The translations under genes were made by a program, and so were the position numbers. From Sulfurisoma sp963709555 (GTDB lineage: Bacteria; Pseudomonadota; Gammaproteobacteria; Burkholderiales; Rhodocyclaceae), in assembly GCA_963709555.1 (NCBI GenBank), contig CAVPWR010000002.1, positions 62,001-126,000 of the forward strand: a DNA stretch of 64,000 nt. The letters run 5' to 3'. Of this stretch, positions 37,724 to 45,596 are shown one piece after another. A model generated the notes under the pieces. It saw only the letters and a program-made list of their open reading frames with translations, was not told the DNA's origin and ran no database searches. Every line of letters starts with the position of its first letter. Position 1 is the first letter of the stretch.

Positions 37724-38106
37724 TGGCAAACACCGAAATGATCGTCCTCACCGACGCGGTCCTGATCACCGCCATCGTCCAGCGCGGTGCCTCCGATCTG
37801 GTCGCGCAGGCCGCGCAGGAAGCCGGGGCCCAGGGCGCCACCATCTTCCATGCCCGCGGCACCGGCGTGCGGCAGAAGCGGCTTGGCGTGCTCGGCCTCA
37901 CCATCAATGCCGAGAAGGAGGTGATCTACATCGTCGTGCCGGCCGACCAGGCCGACTTCGTGTTCGAACGCATCTTCGTCTCCGCCAAGCTCGACACCCC
38001 CGGCATGGGAATACTCTGGATGACGCCGATCAACCGCATGGCGACCTACGTCCCGCACGAGGTTGCGGCCCGCTTCGGCCACCACGTCGAGGCGAAGAAA
38101 CCATGA
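37723..38106 (+). CDS. P-II-like signalling protein, first of two
   Basis: The 127-aa protein has the ferredoxin-like pattern of P-II proteins: an N-terminal MIVLTDAVLITAIVQRGASD, a GATIFHARGTGVRQKRLG loop region and VIYIVVPADQADFVFERIF. The classic uridylylation tyrosine motif of GlnB is not evident, so regulation by ligand rather than GlnD is likely. It overlaps the DUF1538 stop by 1 nt and the next P-II-like gene by 4 nt, implying stoichiometric expression. Confidence 0.8.
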   Translation: MANTEMIVLTDAVLITAIVQRGASDLVAQAAQEAGAQGATIFHARGTGVRQKRLGVLGLTINAEKEVIYIVVPADQADFVFERIFVSAKLDTPGMGILWMTPINRMATYVPHEVAARFGHHVEAKKP

Positions 38107-38453
38107 GCGCCCTCGCGCACATCGGACGCGGCATCGACAAGCAGGTGATCACCGCGGTCGTCGAGGCCGGCCTGGGCAGGCCCATGATCGAGAAGTTCTG
38201 CGAAGCGCCGGGCGTGCTGTCGATATCGCACCACCACGCGCGCGGCATCGGCACCCAGCGCATCCGCAGCGGCCAGATGTATTTCAAGGAGCGCGACGTG
38301 GTGCTGATCCTGGTGGAAACCGAGCACGCCGACCAAGTCTTCCAGGCGGTGTTCGCGGAGGGTAACATCGGCCAACCCGGCGGCGGCATCATCTTCTCGG
38401 AAACCGTCCTGCGCGGCCATCCGCTGATGCCTTTCGAAGGGGCGGACTGGTAA
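38103..38453 (+). CDS. P-II-like signalling protein, second of two
   Basis: The 116-aa protein is a diverged relative of the preceding gene: HIGRGIDKQVITAVVEAGLG, a loop ISHHHARGIGTQRIRSGQMY and DVVLILVETEHADQVFQAVF. It may form a heteromer with the first. Overlap by 4 nt indicates coupled translation. Its ligand and partner are not known. Confidence 0.75.
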   Translation: MSALAHIGRGIDKQVITAVVEAGLGRPMIEKFCEAPGVLSISHHHARGIGTQRIRSGQMYFKERDVVLILVETEHADQVFQAVFAEGNIGQPGGGIIFSETVLRGHPLMPFEGADW

Positions 38454-38493
38454 GGCAAGTTTCGGCAGGTTAAAACTGGCAGGAGGCAAATCC

Positions 38494-38877
38494 ATGAACC
38501 TCGAGAAGGTCATCTTCGGTTTCTTCATCGTCCTGGCGGCGACTCTCAATTTCGGCTTTTTCGTCGGCGATATCGGCAACCCGACTTACCACCACGTCTA
38601 CGAACTGTTCGCCGCCATCGTCGTCAACCTGATCGCCACGGTGCTCAAGTTCGGCGACCGCACGCAGATCGGCGCCATCCACCTCGCCACCAGCCTCGTC
38701 GCCGACCTGCAGCTGCTGGCCGCGGCCGGCGTCTGGGCCTATGCGGTGCACATCACGGGCGAAGGCATGACGCCGTCGATCACCGCCAGCGTGGTGTCGC
38801 TTTCGGGCGGCGCCCTGCTGGCGAATATCGTATCGCTGGCGATCCTGATTGCCGAGACGGTGATGATGCGTCGCTGA
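38494..38877 (+). CDS. DUF6394-type four-helix membrane protein
   Basis: The 127-aa product has helices VIFGFFIVLAATLNFGFFVG, YELFAAIVVNLIATVLKFG, a central LATSLVADLQLLAAAGVWAY and a C-terminal ANIVSLAILIAETVMM. I match it to the DUF6394 family from memory, in which it often sits beside an ion channel. Here a potassium channel gene follows by 27 bp. Function is unknown. Confidence 0.7.
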   Translation: MNLEKVIFGFFIVLAATLNFGFFVGDIGNPTYHHVYELFAAIVVNLIATVLKFGDRTQIGAIHLATSLVADLQLLAAAGVWAYAVHITGEGMTPSITASVVSLSGGALLANIVSLAILIAETVMMRR

Positions 38878-38904
38878 CGCGGCCATCCGCGCGGCGGGAC
38901 AGCC

Positions 38905-40605
38905 ATGGGAAGCGTGTTCTTCATCGTGCTGCGGCGCATGCGTGCGCCGCTGATCACGCTGATCGTCATCTACGCGGTCTCGATCCTCGGCCTGGTGCTG
39001 ATCGCGGGCGTCGACGCCAACGGCAAGCCGACGCCGCCGCTGTCCTTCTTCCACGCCTTCTATTTCGTCAGCTACACGGCCAGCACCATCGGCTTCGGCG
39101 AAATCCCGGCGGCGTTCTCCGACGCGCAGCGCATGTGGGCGACGGTGACCATCTACCTGTCGGTGATCGGCTGGACCTACTCCATCCTCACCATCCTCGC
39201 GCTGTTCTCCGACCGCGCCTTCCAGCAGGCGCTGGCGGCAAGCCGCTTCCATCGCCGCGTCGAGCGCATCGCCGAGCCCTTCTACCTCGTCTGCGGCTGC
39301 GGTGAAACCGGCGGGCTGCTGATCCATGCGCTCGACCGCCTCGGCATGCGCTTCGTCGTGGTCGAACTCGAGGAAACGCGCATCGTCGAACTCGAGCTCG
39401 AGGACTTCCGCAGCGACACGCCGTCGCTGGTGGCGGACGCAAGCCAGCCGCAGACGCTGCTGCTCGCCGGCTTGCGCCACCCCAAGTGCCGTGGCGTGCT
39501 GGCGCTGACCAACCATGACGACGCCAATCTCGCCATCGCCGTCGCCGTGCGCCTGCTCAATCCGGCGATCCCGGTGCTTTGCCGCGCCGAACGCACCGAC
39601 ATGGCGGCCCGCATGGCGGCATTCGGCGCCGACCACATCGTCAATCCCTTCGACATCTTCGGCCAGCTGCTGGCGCAGGCGGTTCACGCCCCGGCCAGCT
39701 ACCGCCTGCACGAATGGCTGATCGGAACGCCCGGGACCAAGCAGCGCGCCGGCGACGACCCGCCGCGCGGGCACTGGGTCATCTGCGGCTACGGCCGCTT
39801 CGGCAGGTCGGTCGTCGCCCAGCTCGCGCGCGAAGGCATGGACATCGCGCTGATCGATCCCAACGCCGAGGCCGCCCCGGGCTTTCGCGTCATCGTCGGC
39901 AGCGGCATCGAGGAATCCGCGTTGCGGGCAGTGGGCGTGCCCGAGGCCGAGGGCCTGGTCGCCGGCACCGACGATGACATCAACAACCTCTCCATCGCAG
40001 CGGCCGCGCGCAGGCTCAACCCGGGGCTGTTCATCGTCGTGCGGCAGAACCAGCAGGCGCGGCATGAACTCTTCGAGGCCTTCGATGCGGATCTCACCGT
40101 GGTACCCAGCGAGATCGTCGCCCACGCCTGCCTGGCGCTGCTGACGACGCCGCTGCTGCCGTCCTTCCTCAGGCTGGCCGAAAAACAGGACGACGAATGG
40201 GCCTGGTCGCTGCTGGCACGGATGCGCATGCAGATCGGCGAAGAGGTGCCGGAATGCTGGAGCGTGCGCATCGACGCCGAGGCAGCAGCAGCCGCCGTGG
40301 ACTGGCTTGCCAATGACGGCGCATCCCTGCCGCTGTCGGCCCTGCTGGCCGACCCGGCCGAACGCGAGCTACAGCTGCGCTGCGTGCCGCTGCTGTGGCG
40401 GCGCGATGGCGACGAGCGGCTGGTCCCGGCCGGCAACGACGAACTGCAGGCCGGCGACGAGATCCTTTTCGCCGGCACCCACGAAGCAAGGGCGCGGCAG
40501 GAATTGATCCTGCAGAATGCCAATGCGCTGGACTATGTGCTGACCGGCCGCGAGGCGAATTCGGGCTGGCTCTGGGGCTGGCTGATGTCTGCGCGGAAGG
40601 CATAG
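38905..40605 (+). CDS. Potassium channel with two RCK (TrkA-N) domains
   Basis: The 566-aa protein has two membrane helices with a pore loop FVSYTASTIGFGEIPAAF, where TIGFGE is the selectivity filter. Two Rossmann-type RCK domains follow, with FYLVCGCGETGGLLIHALD and HWVICGYGRFGRSVVAQLA as their nucleotide-binding loops. This resembles MthK-like channels gated by nucleotide or ion binding. It is convergent with trkH (28 bp gap) and in the same operon direction as DUF1538 and P-II. Confidence 0.88.
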   Translation: MGSVFFIVLRRMRAPLITLIVIYAVSILGLVLIAGVDANGKPTPPLSFFHAFYFVSYTASTIGFGEIPAAFSDAQRMWATVTIYLSVIGWTYSILTILALFSDRAFQQALAASRFHRRVERIAEPFYLVCGCGETGGLLIHALDRLGMRFVVVELEETRIVELELEDFRSDTPSLVADASQPQTLLLAGLRHPKCRGVLALTNHDDANLAIAVAVRLLNPAIPVLCRAERTDMAARMAAFGADHIVNPFDIFGQLLAQAVHAPASYRLHEWLIGTPGTKQRAGDDPPRGHWVICGYGRFGRSVVAQLAREGMDIALIDPNAEAAPGFRVIVGSGIEESALRAVGVPEAEGLVAGTDDDINNLSIAAAARRLNPGLFIVVRQNQQARHELFEAFDADLTVVPSEIVAHACLALLTTPLLPSFLRLAEKQDDEWAWSLLARMRMQIGEEVPECWSVRIDAEAAAAAVDWLANDGASLPLSALLADPAERELQLRCVPLLWRRDGDERLVPAGNDELQAGDEILFAGTHEARARQELILQNANALDYVLTGREANSGWLWGWLMSARKA

Positions 40606-40633
40606 CAGCTGGCCCGCGCCCCGCTGCATCCCG

Positions 40634-42088
40634 CTACTTCCGCCAGAACGCCGGTGTCAGCACCACCAGCAGGGTGAAGATCTCCAGCCGCCCGAGCAGC
40701 ATGGCGAAGGTGCACACCCAGGTCTGGAAGTCGGTCAGAACCTCGAAGGTCGTCGCGGGTCCGACCTGGTTGAGGCCGGGGCCGGTGTTGTTGATGCTGG
40801 CGACCACGGCCGAGAAGGCGGTGACGATCTCGAGGCCGGAGAACGACATCAGCAGCGTCATCGAGACGATGCTGACCATGTAGATGAAGCCGAAGGCCAT
40901 CACCGCCGAGAGGATGTTGGGCGGCACCGGCAGGCCGCCGACGCGCACCGGCCACACCGCTGCCGGGTGCATGGCGCGGATCAGCTCGCGATAGACCTGC
41001 TTGTAGAGAATGATGGCGCGGATCATCTTGATGCCGCCGCCGGTCGAGCCGGCGCTGGTGACGAAGCTGCAGAGGAAGAGCATCCACAGCGGCGCGAACA
41101 TCGGCCAGACGTTGTAGTCGGTGTTGGCGAAGCCGGTGGTGGTGGCGATCGAGACGACGTTGAAGGCGGAGTAGCGCAATGCCGTGGCGAATTCCGGGTA
41201 GGTACCGGTGACCCAGAGATAGACGGCAATGCCGAGCACGCTGCCAATGGTGACGACGAGATACCAGCCGATCTCGGGATCTTGGCGGTAGACCTTGAGG
41301 CTGCGGCTATGCACGGCGATGAAATGGGTGGCGAAATTGATGCCGGCCACCAGCATGAAGAAGATCGTCACCGCCTCGATCGCCGGCGAATCCCAGAAGC
41401 CGAAACTCGCGTCATGGCTGGAGAAGCCGCCCAGGCCCATGGTGCTGAAAGAGTGCATGACGGCGTCGAACCAGCTCATGCCGGCGAGGTGCAGGCTGAC
41501 GATGCAGGCAGCGGTGATCGCCGCATAGACCACCCAGAGGCCCTTGGCGGTCTCGGTCATGCGCGGCGTCAGCTGCGAATCCTTCATCGGCCCCGGCGCC
41601 TCGGCCTTGAACATCTGGCGGCCGCCGATGCCGAGCAGCGGCAGGATGGCCACCGCCAGCACGATCAGGCCCATGCCGCCCAGCCAGACCATCATGCCGC
41701 GCCAGAGATTGATCGATGCCGGCAGTTTGTCGAGGTTGGGCAGCACCGTGGCGCCGGTGGTGGTCAGCCCCGACACCGCCTCGAAGTAGGCATCGGTGAA
41801 GGAGACATTCAGCTGGAAGATCAGGGGCAACCCGGCGAACGCCGGCAGCAATGTCCACACCATGACCACCATGAGGAAGCCATCGCGCACCTTGAGGTCG
41901 CGCTTCTCGTGGCGCGCCGACCACCACAGGGCCAGGCCGGTGCCGAAGGTGATGAAGAAGGCCTCGTCGTAGGCCGTGTGGGCACCGTCCTGCCACAGCC
42001 AGGACAAGGCCAGCGGAACCAGCATGGCCAGCGCGAAGCCCATCAGCAGCACGCCGAAGACGCGGATGACCGGGTAGAAGCGGTTCAC
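40634..42088 (-). CDS. trkH: Trk potassium uptake protein TrkH
   Basis: TrkH is the membrane channel subunit of the Trk potassium system. The 484-aa protein has about ten helices. Filter-like segments occur at the four pore loops, for example SGLTTTGATVLPNLDKLP, SFSTMGLGGFSSHDASFG, IATTTGFANTDYNVWP and VASINNTGPGLNQVGP. It lies 18 bp downstream of trkA, and both are divergent in direction from the channel operon. Confidence 0.94.
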   Translation of the reverse strand: MNRFYPVIRVFGVLLMGFALAMLVPLALSWLWQDGAHTAYDEAFFITFGTGLALWWSARHEKRDLKVRDGFLMVVMVWTLLPAFAGLPLIFQLNVSFTDAYFEAVSGLTTTGATVLPNLDKLPASINLWRGMMVWLGGMGLIVLAVAILPLLGIGGRQMFKAEAPGPMKDSQLTPRMTETAKGLWVVYAAITAACIVSLHLAGMSWFDAVMHSFSTMGLGGFSSHDASFGFWDSPAIEAVTIFFMLVAGINFATHFIAVHSRSLKVYRQDPEIGWYLVVTIGSVLGIAVYLWVTGTYPEFATALRYSAFNVVSIATTTGFANTDYNVWPMFAPLWMLFLCSFVTSAGSTGGGIKMIRAIILYKQVYRELIRAMHPAAVWPVRVGGLPVPPNILSAVMAFGFIYMVSIVSMTLLMSFSGLEIVTAFSAVVASINNTGPGLNQVGPATTFEVLTDFQTWVCTFAMLLGRLEIFTLLVVLTPAFWRK

Positions 42089-42106
42089 GGCCGGGACTTC
42101 ACTGCG

Positions 42107-43534
42107 TCACATGAAGCCGAAGGCGACCTGGAACAGCCGCTCGACCTCGACCACTTGGCGCTTGCGCGTGCAGAAGACGATGACGTGGTCCTCGCTCTCG
42201 ATCACCGTATCGTGGTGGGGAATGATCACCCGGTCGACATACTCGTCGACGAGGAAGCCGTCCCTGGCCACCACCTCGGGTTCGCGGCTGCGGCGGACGA
42301 TGGCGCCGATGTGCGCGCCCCTGATCACCGGCAGTTCCTCGATGCGGCGGCCGACCACCTTCGAGGTCGTCTTGTCGCCGTGGGCCACCAGTTCCAGCGC
42401 CTCGGCGGCGCCGCGGCGCAGGCTATGCACACGCGCCACGTCGCCGCGGCGCACCGCCGTCAGCAGCGAGCCGATAGACACCTGCGCCGGTGAAAGGCCG
42501 ATGTCGATCGGCCCGCCCTGAACCATGTCGGCATAGGCGCGGCGGTTGATCAGCGCCAGCACCCGCTTGCAGCCCAGGCGCTTGGCCAGGGACGCCGCCA
42601 TGATGTTGTCTTCGTCGTCGTTGGTCAGGGCCAGGAACATGTCGATCTCGTCGATGTTCTCCTGCCCCAGCAGATTCTCGTCGGTGGCCTCGCCGTGCAG
42701 CACCAGCGTGTCGCCGAGCTGGCCGGCGACGACCTCGGCGCGGACGCGGTCGCGCTCGATCAACTTGACCTGGTAGTTCGCCTCCAGCGCTCTGGCGACG
42801 CGCGTGCCGATGTTGCCGCCGCCGGCGATCATCACCCGCCGCACCGGCTGCTGCATGCGCCGCAGCTCCTGCATCACCGTGCGGATGTGGGCGGTGGCGG
42901 CCAGCACGAAGACCTCGTCGCCCTGTTCGATCACCGTGTGGCCGTCGGGATCGAGCGGCTGGTGCTCGCGGAAGATGGCGGCGATGCGGGCATCGACGCC
43001 CGGCGGCAGGTGTTCGCGCATGGCGCGGATCGGCTTGCCCACCAGCAGGCCGCCGGTATAGGCGCGCACCCCGATCAGCGTGACCTTGCCGTCGGCGAAC
43101 TCTAGCACCTGCAGCGCCTCGGGAAACTCGATCAGCTTGACGATGTAGTCGGTGATGTCCTGCTCGGGGCTGATGGCGAAATCGACGGCAAAGTTCTCGG
43201 GCGAGAGCAGTTCGCCGTCGAGGAAGTCGGCGGAGCGCAACCGGGCGATGCGCGTCGACACGTTGAACAGGCTGCGCGCGATCTTGCAGGCGACCAGGTT
43301 GGTCTGGTCCGACTGCGTCACCGCCACCAGCAGATCGGTGTCCTCGATGCCGGCCTCGCGCAGCACCGAGGGGTAGGCGGCATTGCCGACCACCGTGCGC
43401 ACGTCGAGCCGGTCGGCCAGCACCGCCAGGTTCTCGCGATCCTGGTCGATGATGGTGATGTCGTTGGCCTCGGAGGCGAGCACCTCGGCGACGGAAGCGC
43501 CGACCTGGCCGGCGCCGAGAATGAGGATTTTCAT
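42107..43534 (-). CDS. trkA: Trk system potassium uptake protein TrkA
   Basis: TrkA is the cytosolic NAD(H)-binding gating ring for TrkH. The 475-aa protein has two RCK units, starting MKILILGAGQVGASVAEVLA and VRRVMIAGGGNIGTRVARAL, each with a TrkA-C domain. I chose the ATG at 43532-43534, which begins exactly at the Rossmann fold. The spacer upstream leads to the repeat-flanked diguanylate cyclase. Confidence 0.94.
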   Translation of the reverse strand: MKILILGAGQVGASVAEVLASEANDITIIDQDRENLAVLADRLDVRTVVGNAAYPSVLREAGIEDTDLLVAVTQSDQTNLVACKIARSLFNVSTRIARLRSADFLDGELLSPENFAVDFAISPEQDITDYIVKLIEFPEALQVLEFADGKVTLIGVRAYTGGLLVGKPIRAMREHLPPGVDARIAAIFREHQPLDPDGHTVIEQGDEVFVLAATAHIRTVMQELRRMQQPVRRVMIAGGGNIGTRVARALEANYQVKLIERDRVRAEVVAGQLGDTLVLHGEATDENLLGQENIDEIDMFLALTNDDEDNIMAASLAKRLGCKRVLALINRRAYADMVQGGPIDIGLSPAQVSIGSLLTAVRRGDVARVHSLRRGAAEALELVAHGDKTTSKVVGRRIEELPVIRGAHIGAIVRRSREPEVVARDGFLVDEYVDRVIIPHHDTVIESEDHVIVFCTRKRQVVEVERLFQVAFGFM

Positions 43535-43635
43535 AGTGGGGGCATTTTCACCCATTCGGCCCATGAAGTGGCGTGCCGCCATCCGCTACGGCGAGGAGAG
43601 TGTTGTTTGCTCGACCGCCTTGTAGCGCAGTTGCT

Positions 43636-43655
43636 TCATCAGCGCCGAGTTTTTC
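43636..43655 (+). repeat. Dispersed 23-nt motif, copy 9 (partial)
   Basis: TCATCAGCGCCGA is followed by GTTTTTC. It is intergenic, just left of the repeat block that precedes the diguanylate cyclase. Only the right half matches well. Confidence 0.5.
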
Positions 43656-43668
43656 CCGTTTGATCGGG

Positions 43669-43840
43669 GTTTGCCGGGTCTCGCCCGCCGGGGCGAGACT
43701 TTCGCTGCGCGGCGTACGGACTTCCCCGCTCCGGCCTGCGGCTCCGACGGCTATCCCGGCGAAACTCGCCTGCGGCTCAAACATCGAAGCCGGACACCCC
43801 CGGCCCGACAGCCCTCCGCTCGGCGCGGCAGAGGGGATCA
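43669..43840 (+). repeat. Left arm of the inverted repeat pair flanking the GGDEF gene
   Basis: The arm starts tttgccgggtctcgcc and contains ccggcctgcggctcc and, at 43767-43839, a near-perfect 73-bp block beginning ctcgcctgcggctcaaacat. The same blocks recur, reversed, at 45318-45525. The rest of the 43535-44009 spacer holds a motif copy and no gene. Confidence 0.8.
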
Positions 43841-44009
43841 AGCGTCGGTTCTCGACCCACTGCGGCCTGTCGAGAAGACGAGATCAAGGTCAGCTACGTA
43901 GCGTCAACGGCCATTCGGAGTCCGCGGCACCCGAAACCGGCGATTGACTGCGGACGCTGATGACAGTGATACTCTGAGACGCCCCATTGAACTTCCTGTC
44001 CTTAATTAA

Positions 44010-45038
44010 ATGAAGACGCAGCTGGAAGATGAACGTTACATAATTTTTCTGCGCTATGGCGCGTGGGCCGCACTTGCATCGCATATCGCGTTCGGACTGT
44101 TCTTCCTTGCGCTTGGCTCAGAAATTCTGGCTGTATTCAATGTGCTCAGCGTTGCGGTGTTTGCCGGCTGTGTCTGGCTGATTTCGCATCGCCATACCAC
44201 CACCCCCCTGCTGCTTGCCGCGATCGAGATGACCGTGCATGCATGGCTGGCAGTGTGGGTTTTGGGATGGAACAGCGGTTTTCATTACTACATCATCACC
44301 CTGATGATGCTTTCCGCGTTTCATCCACACTGGCCTGCGCGTGGCAAGGCTGCCTATTCACTGCTGGTTTGTGTCGCCTATCTTGGTCTCAACCAGTGGT
44401 CTCTGCTGCGCGAACCCACCCTTGCAATTGGCGCATTCACGCTGGACATAGTGCGATGGTTTAATACCGCGTTCACCTTTGGCTTTGTGGGTTACCTGGC
44501 ACATTACTATGCCAAAGCAGCACGAGAGGCCGAGAGTAAGCTTGAGCAGCTGGCCTCCACCGATACGCTCACCGGGCTCTACACGCGTCGTCAGTTGCTG
44601 GCGGTATTCAACCAGGAGCAATCAAAGCTGCTGCGCAATCAGAGATCGCTATCCATCATCATGATAGATATCGATAATTTCAAGAAACTCAACGATCAGT
44701 TCGGACACGAATGCGGTGACGATGCATTGAAGGCAATTGCAGATTGCTTCAGGAAGACATTGCGTACTCAGGATCATATGGCTCGCTGGGGCGGGGAGGA
44801 GTTTTTGATCCTGTTGCCCGAAACCCATCGGGAAGGCGCGCAGATTCTTGCAGAGAAAGTGCGCGAGTTAGCCAGCCTTGTTCCCATTATCACTGGCGGG
44901 CATACCATTCATATCACCATCACCTCAGCGGTAAGTGAATTGCATAGCGACGAGGATTTCAACCGCTGCCTGGCGCGCATCGATCAAGGTTTGCTAGCAG
45001 GAAAGCGTGCGGGGAAAAACCGGGTCGTCCTGGTGTAA
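44010..45038 (+). CDS. Membrane-bound diguanylate cyclase (GGDEF protein)
   Basis: The 342-aa protein has an N-terminal membrane region with five or six helices (for example FLRYGAWAALASHIAFGLFF and AVFAGCVWLISHRH) and a C-terminal GGDEF domain with the active-site variant GGEEF in MARWGGEEFLILLPE. An RxxD inhibitory site (RTQD) lies five residues before it. It should make c-di-GMP with product inhibition. The base composition is visibly lower in GC than its neighbours, and inverted repeats flank it, both pointing to acquisition. Confidence 0.9.
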   Translation: MKTQLEDERYIIFLRYGAWAALASHIAFGLFFLALGSEILAVFNVLSVAVFAGCVWLISHRHTTTPLLLAAIEMTVHAWLAVWVLGWNSGFHYYIITLMMLSAFHPHWPARGKAAYSLLVCVAYLGLNQWSLLREPTLAIGAFTLDIVRWFNTAFTFGFVGYLAHYYAKAAREAESKLEQLASTDTLTGLYTRRQLLAVFNQEQSKLLRNQRSLSIIMIDIDNFKKLNDQFGHECGDDALKAIADCFRKTLRTQDHMARWGGEEFLILLPETHREGAQILAEKVRELASLVPIITGGHTIHITITSAVSELHSDEDFNRCLARIDQGLLAGKRAGKNRVVLV

Positions 45039-45107
45039 GGAAACGGGAGGATTTGCACAATCCGAAATCCGGGGCAATCCCAACCTGCGATATTCTCGGT
45101 GGCCCCG

Positions 45108-45129
45108 TAGGATTTCCTATCCTTTTTTG
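45108..45129 (+). terminator. Weak terminator-like hairpin after the GGDEF gene
   Basis: aggat and atcct form a 5-bp stem with a 5-nt loop, followed by six T residues. The stem is short and AT-rich, so termination may be modest. Confidence 0.45.
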
Positions 45130-45257
45130 ACGGCGGCGGGATGGCAGGCAAGCGACCGTTCAGACCGAGCTACTGCCACTGATCCACACTACCTGAGCGT
45201 CGGCTGACAGTCTGTTGTAAAGCCTATCGGGCCGCTAAGGACCGCAAACAGTCGCAT

Positions 45258-45280
45258 GAAAAAGTCGGGGCTGGCGACAC
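45258..45280 (-). repeat. Dispersed 23-nt motif, copy 11
   Basis: On the minus strand GTGTCGCCAGCCCCGA is followed by CTTTTTC. It is intergenic, between the GGDEF gene and the right repeat arm. One mismatch in the core. Confidence 0.65.
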
Positions 45281-45317
45281 GGCGAGTGTGGAAGGTGGTC
45301 GAGGGCGCGGGGAGGGG

Positions 45318-45525
45318 ATCCCCTCTGCCCCGCCGAGCGGAGGGCTGTCGGGCCGGGGGTGTCCGGCTTCGATGTTTGAGCCGCAGGCGAGTTCGAAGCC
45401 GGCCGGGCCGATAGTCCGTAGCAAGGGAAGCCGCAGGCCGGGGCAGCGGGGCGCGTTTCTTTGGGTGCTTTCTTGCCGCGCAGCAGGAAAGTACCTCGCC
45501 CGCCGGGGCGAGACCCGGCAATGCC
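45318..45525 (-). repeat. Right arm of the inverted repeat pair flanking the GGDEF gene
   Basis: Read on the minus strand, this arm contains attgccgggtctcgcc, ccggcctgcggcttcc and ctcgcctgcggctcaaacat through cagagggga, the same blocks and order as the left arm. It is longer than the left arm because of an insertion-rich middle. Frames such as 45189-45527 on the minus strand are repeat-derived, not genes. The remaining bases of the 45039-45596 spacer show no gene. Confidence 0.8.
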
Positions 45526-45596
45526 AAATCAACCTCGAAAAGTTATGCGAAGCGGTATCCCTTGGGACGGCGTTGGCGCCACGCCAACAAACCGCC

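Noticed and set aside
38470..40125. A 551-codon open frame antisense to the channel gene
   Set aside because: It mirrors the real channel gene and has no recognisable domain.
45189..45532. Two overlapping frames on the minus strand in the GGDEF flank
   Set aside because: They are entirely within repeat sequence and look like repeat-derived spurious proteins.
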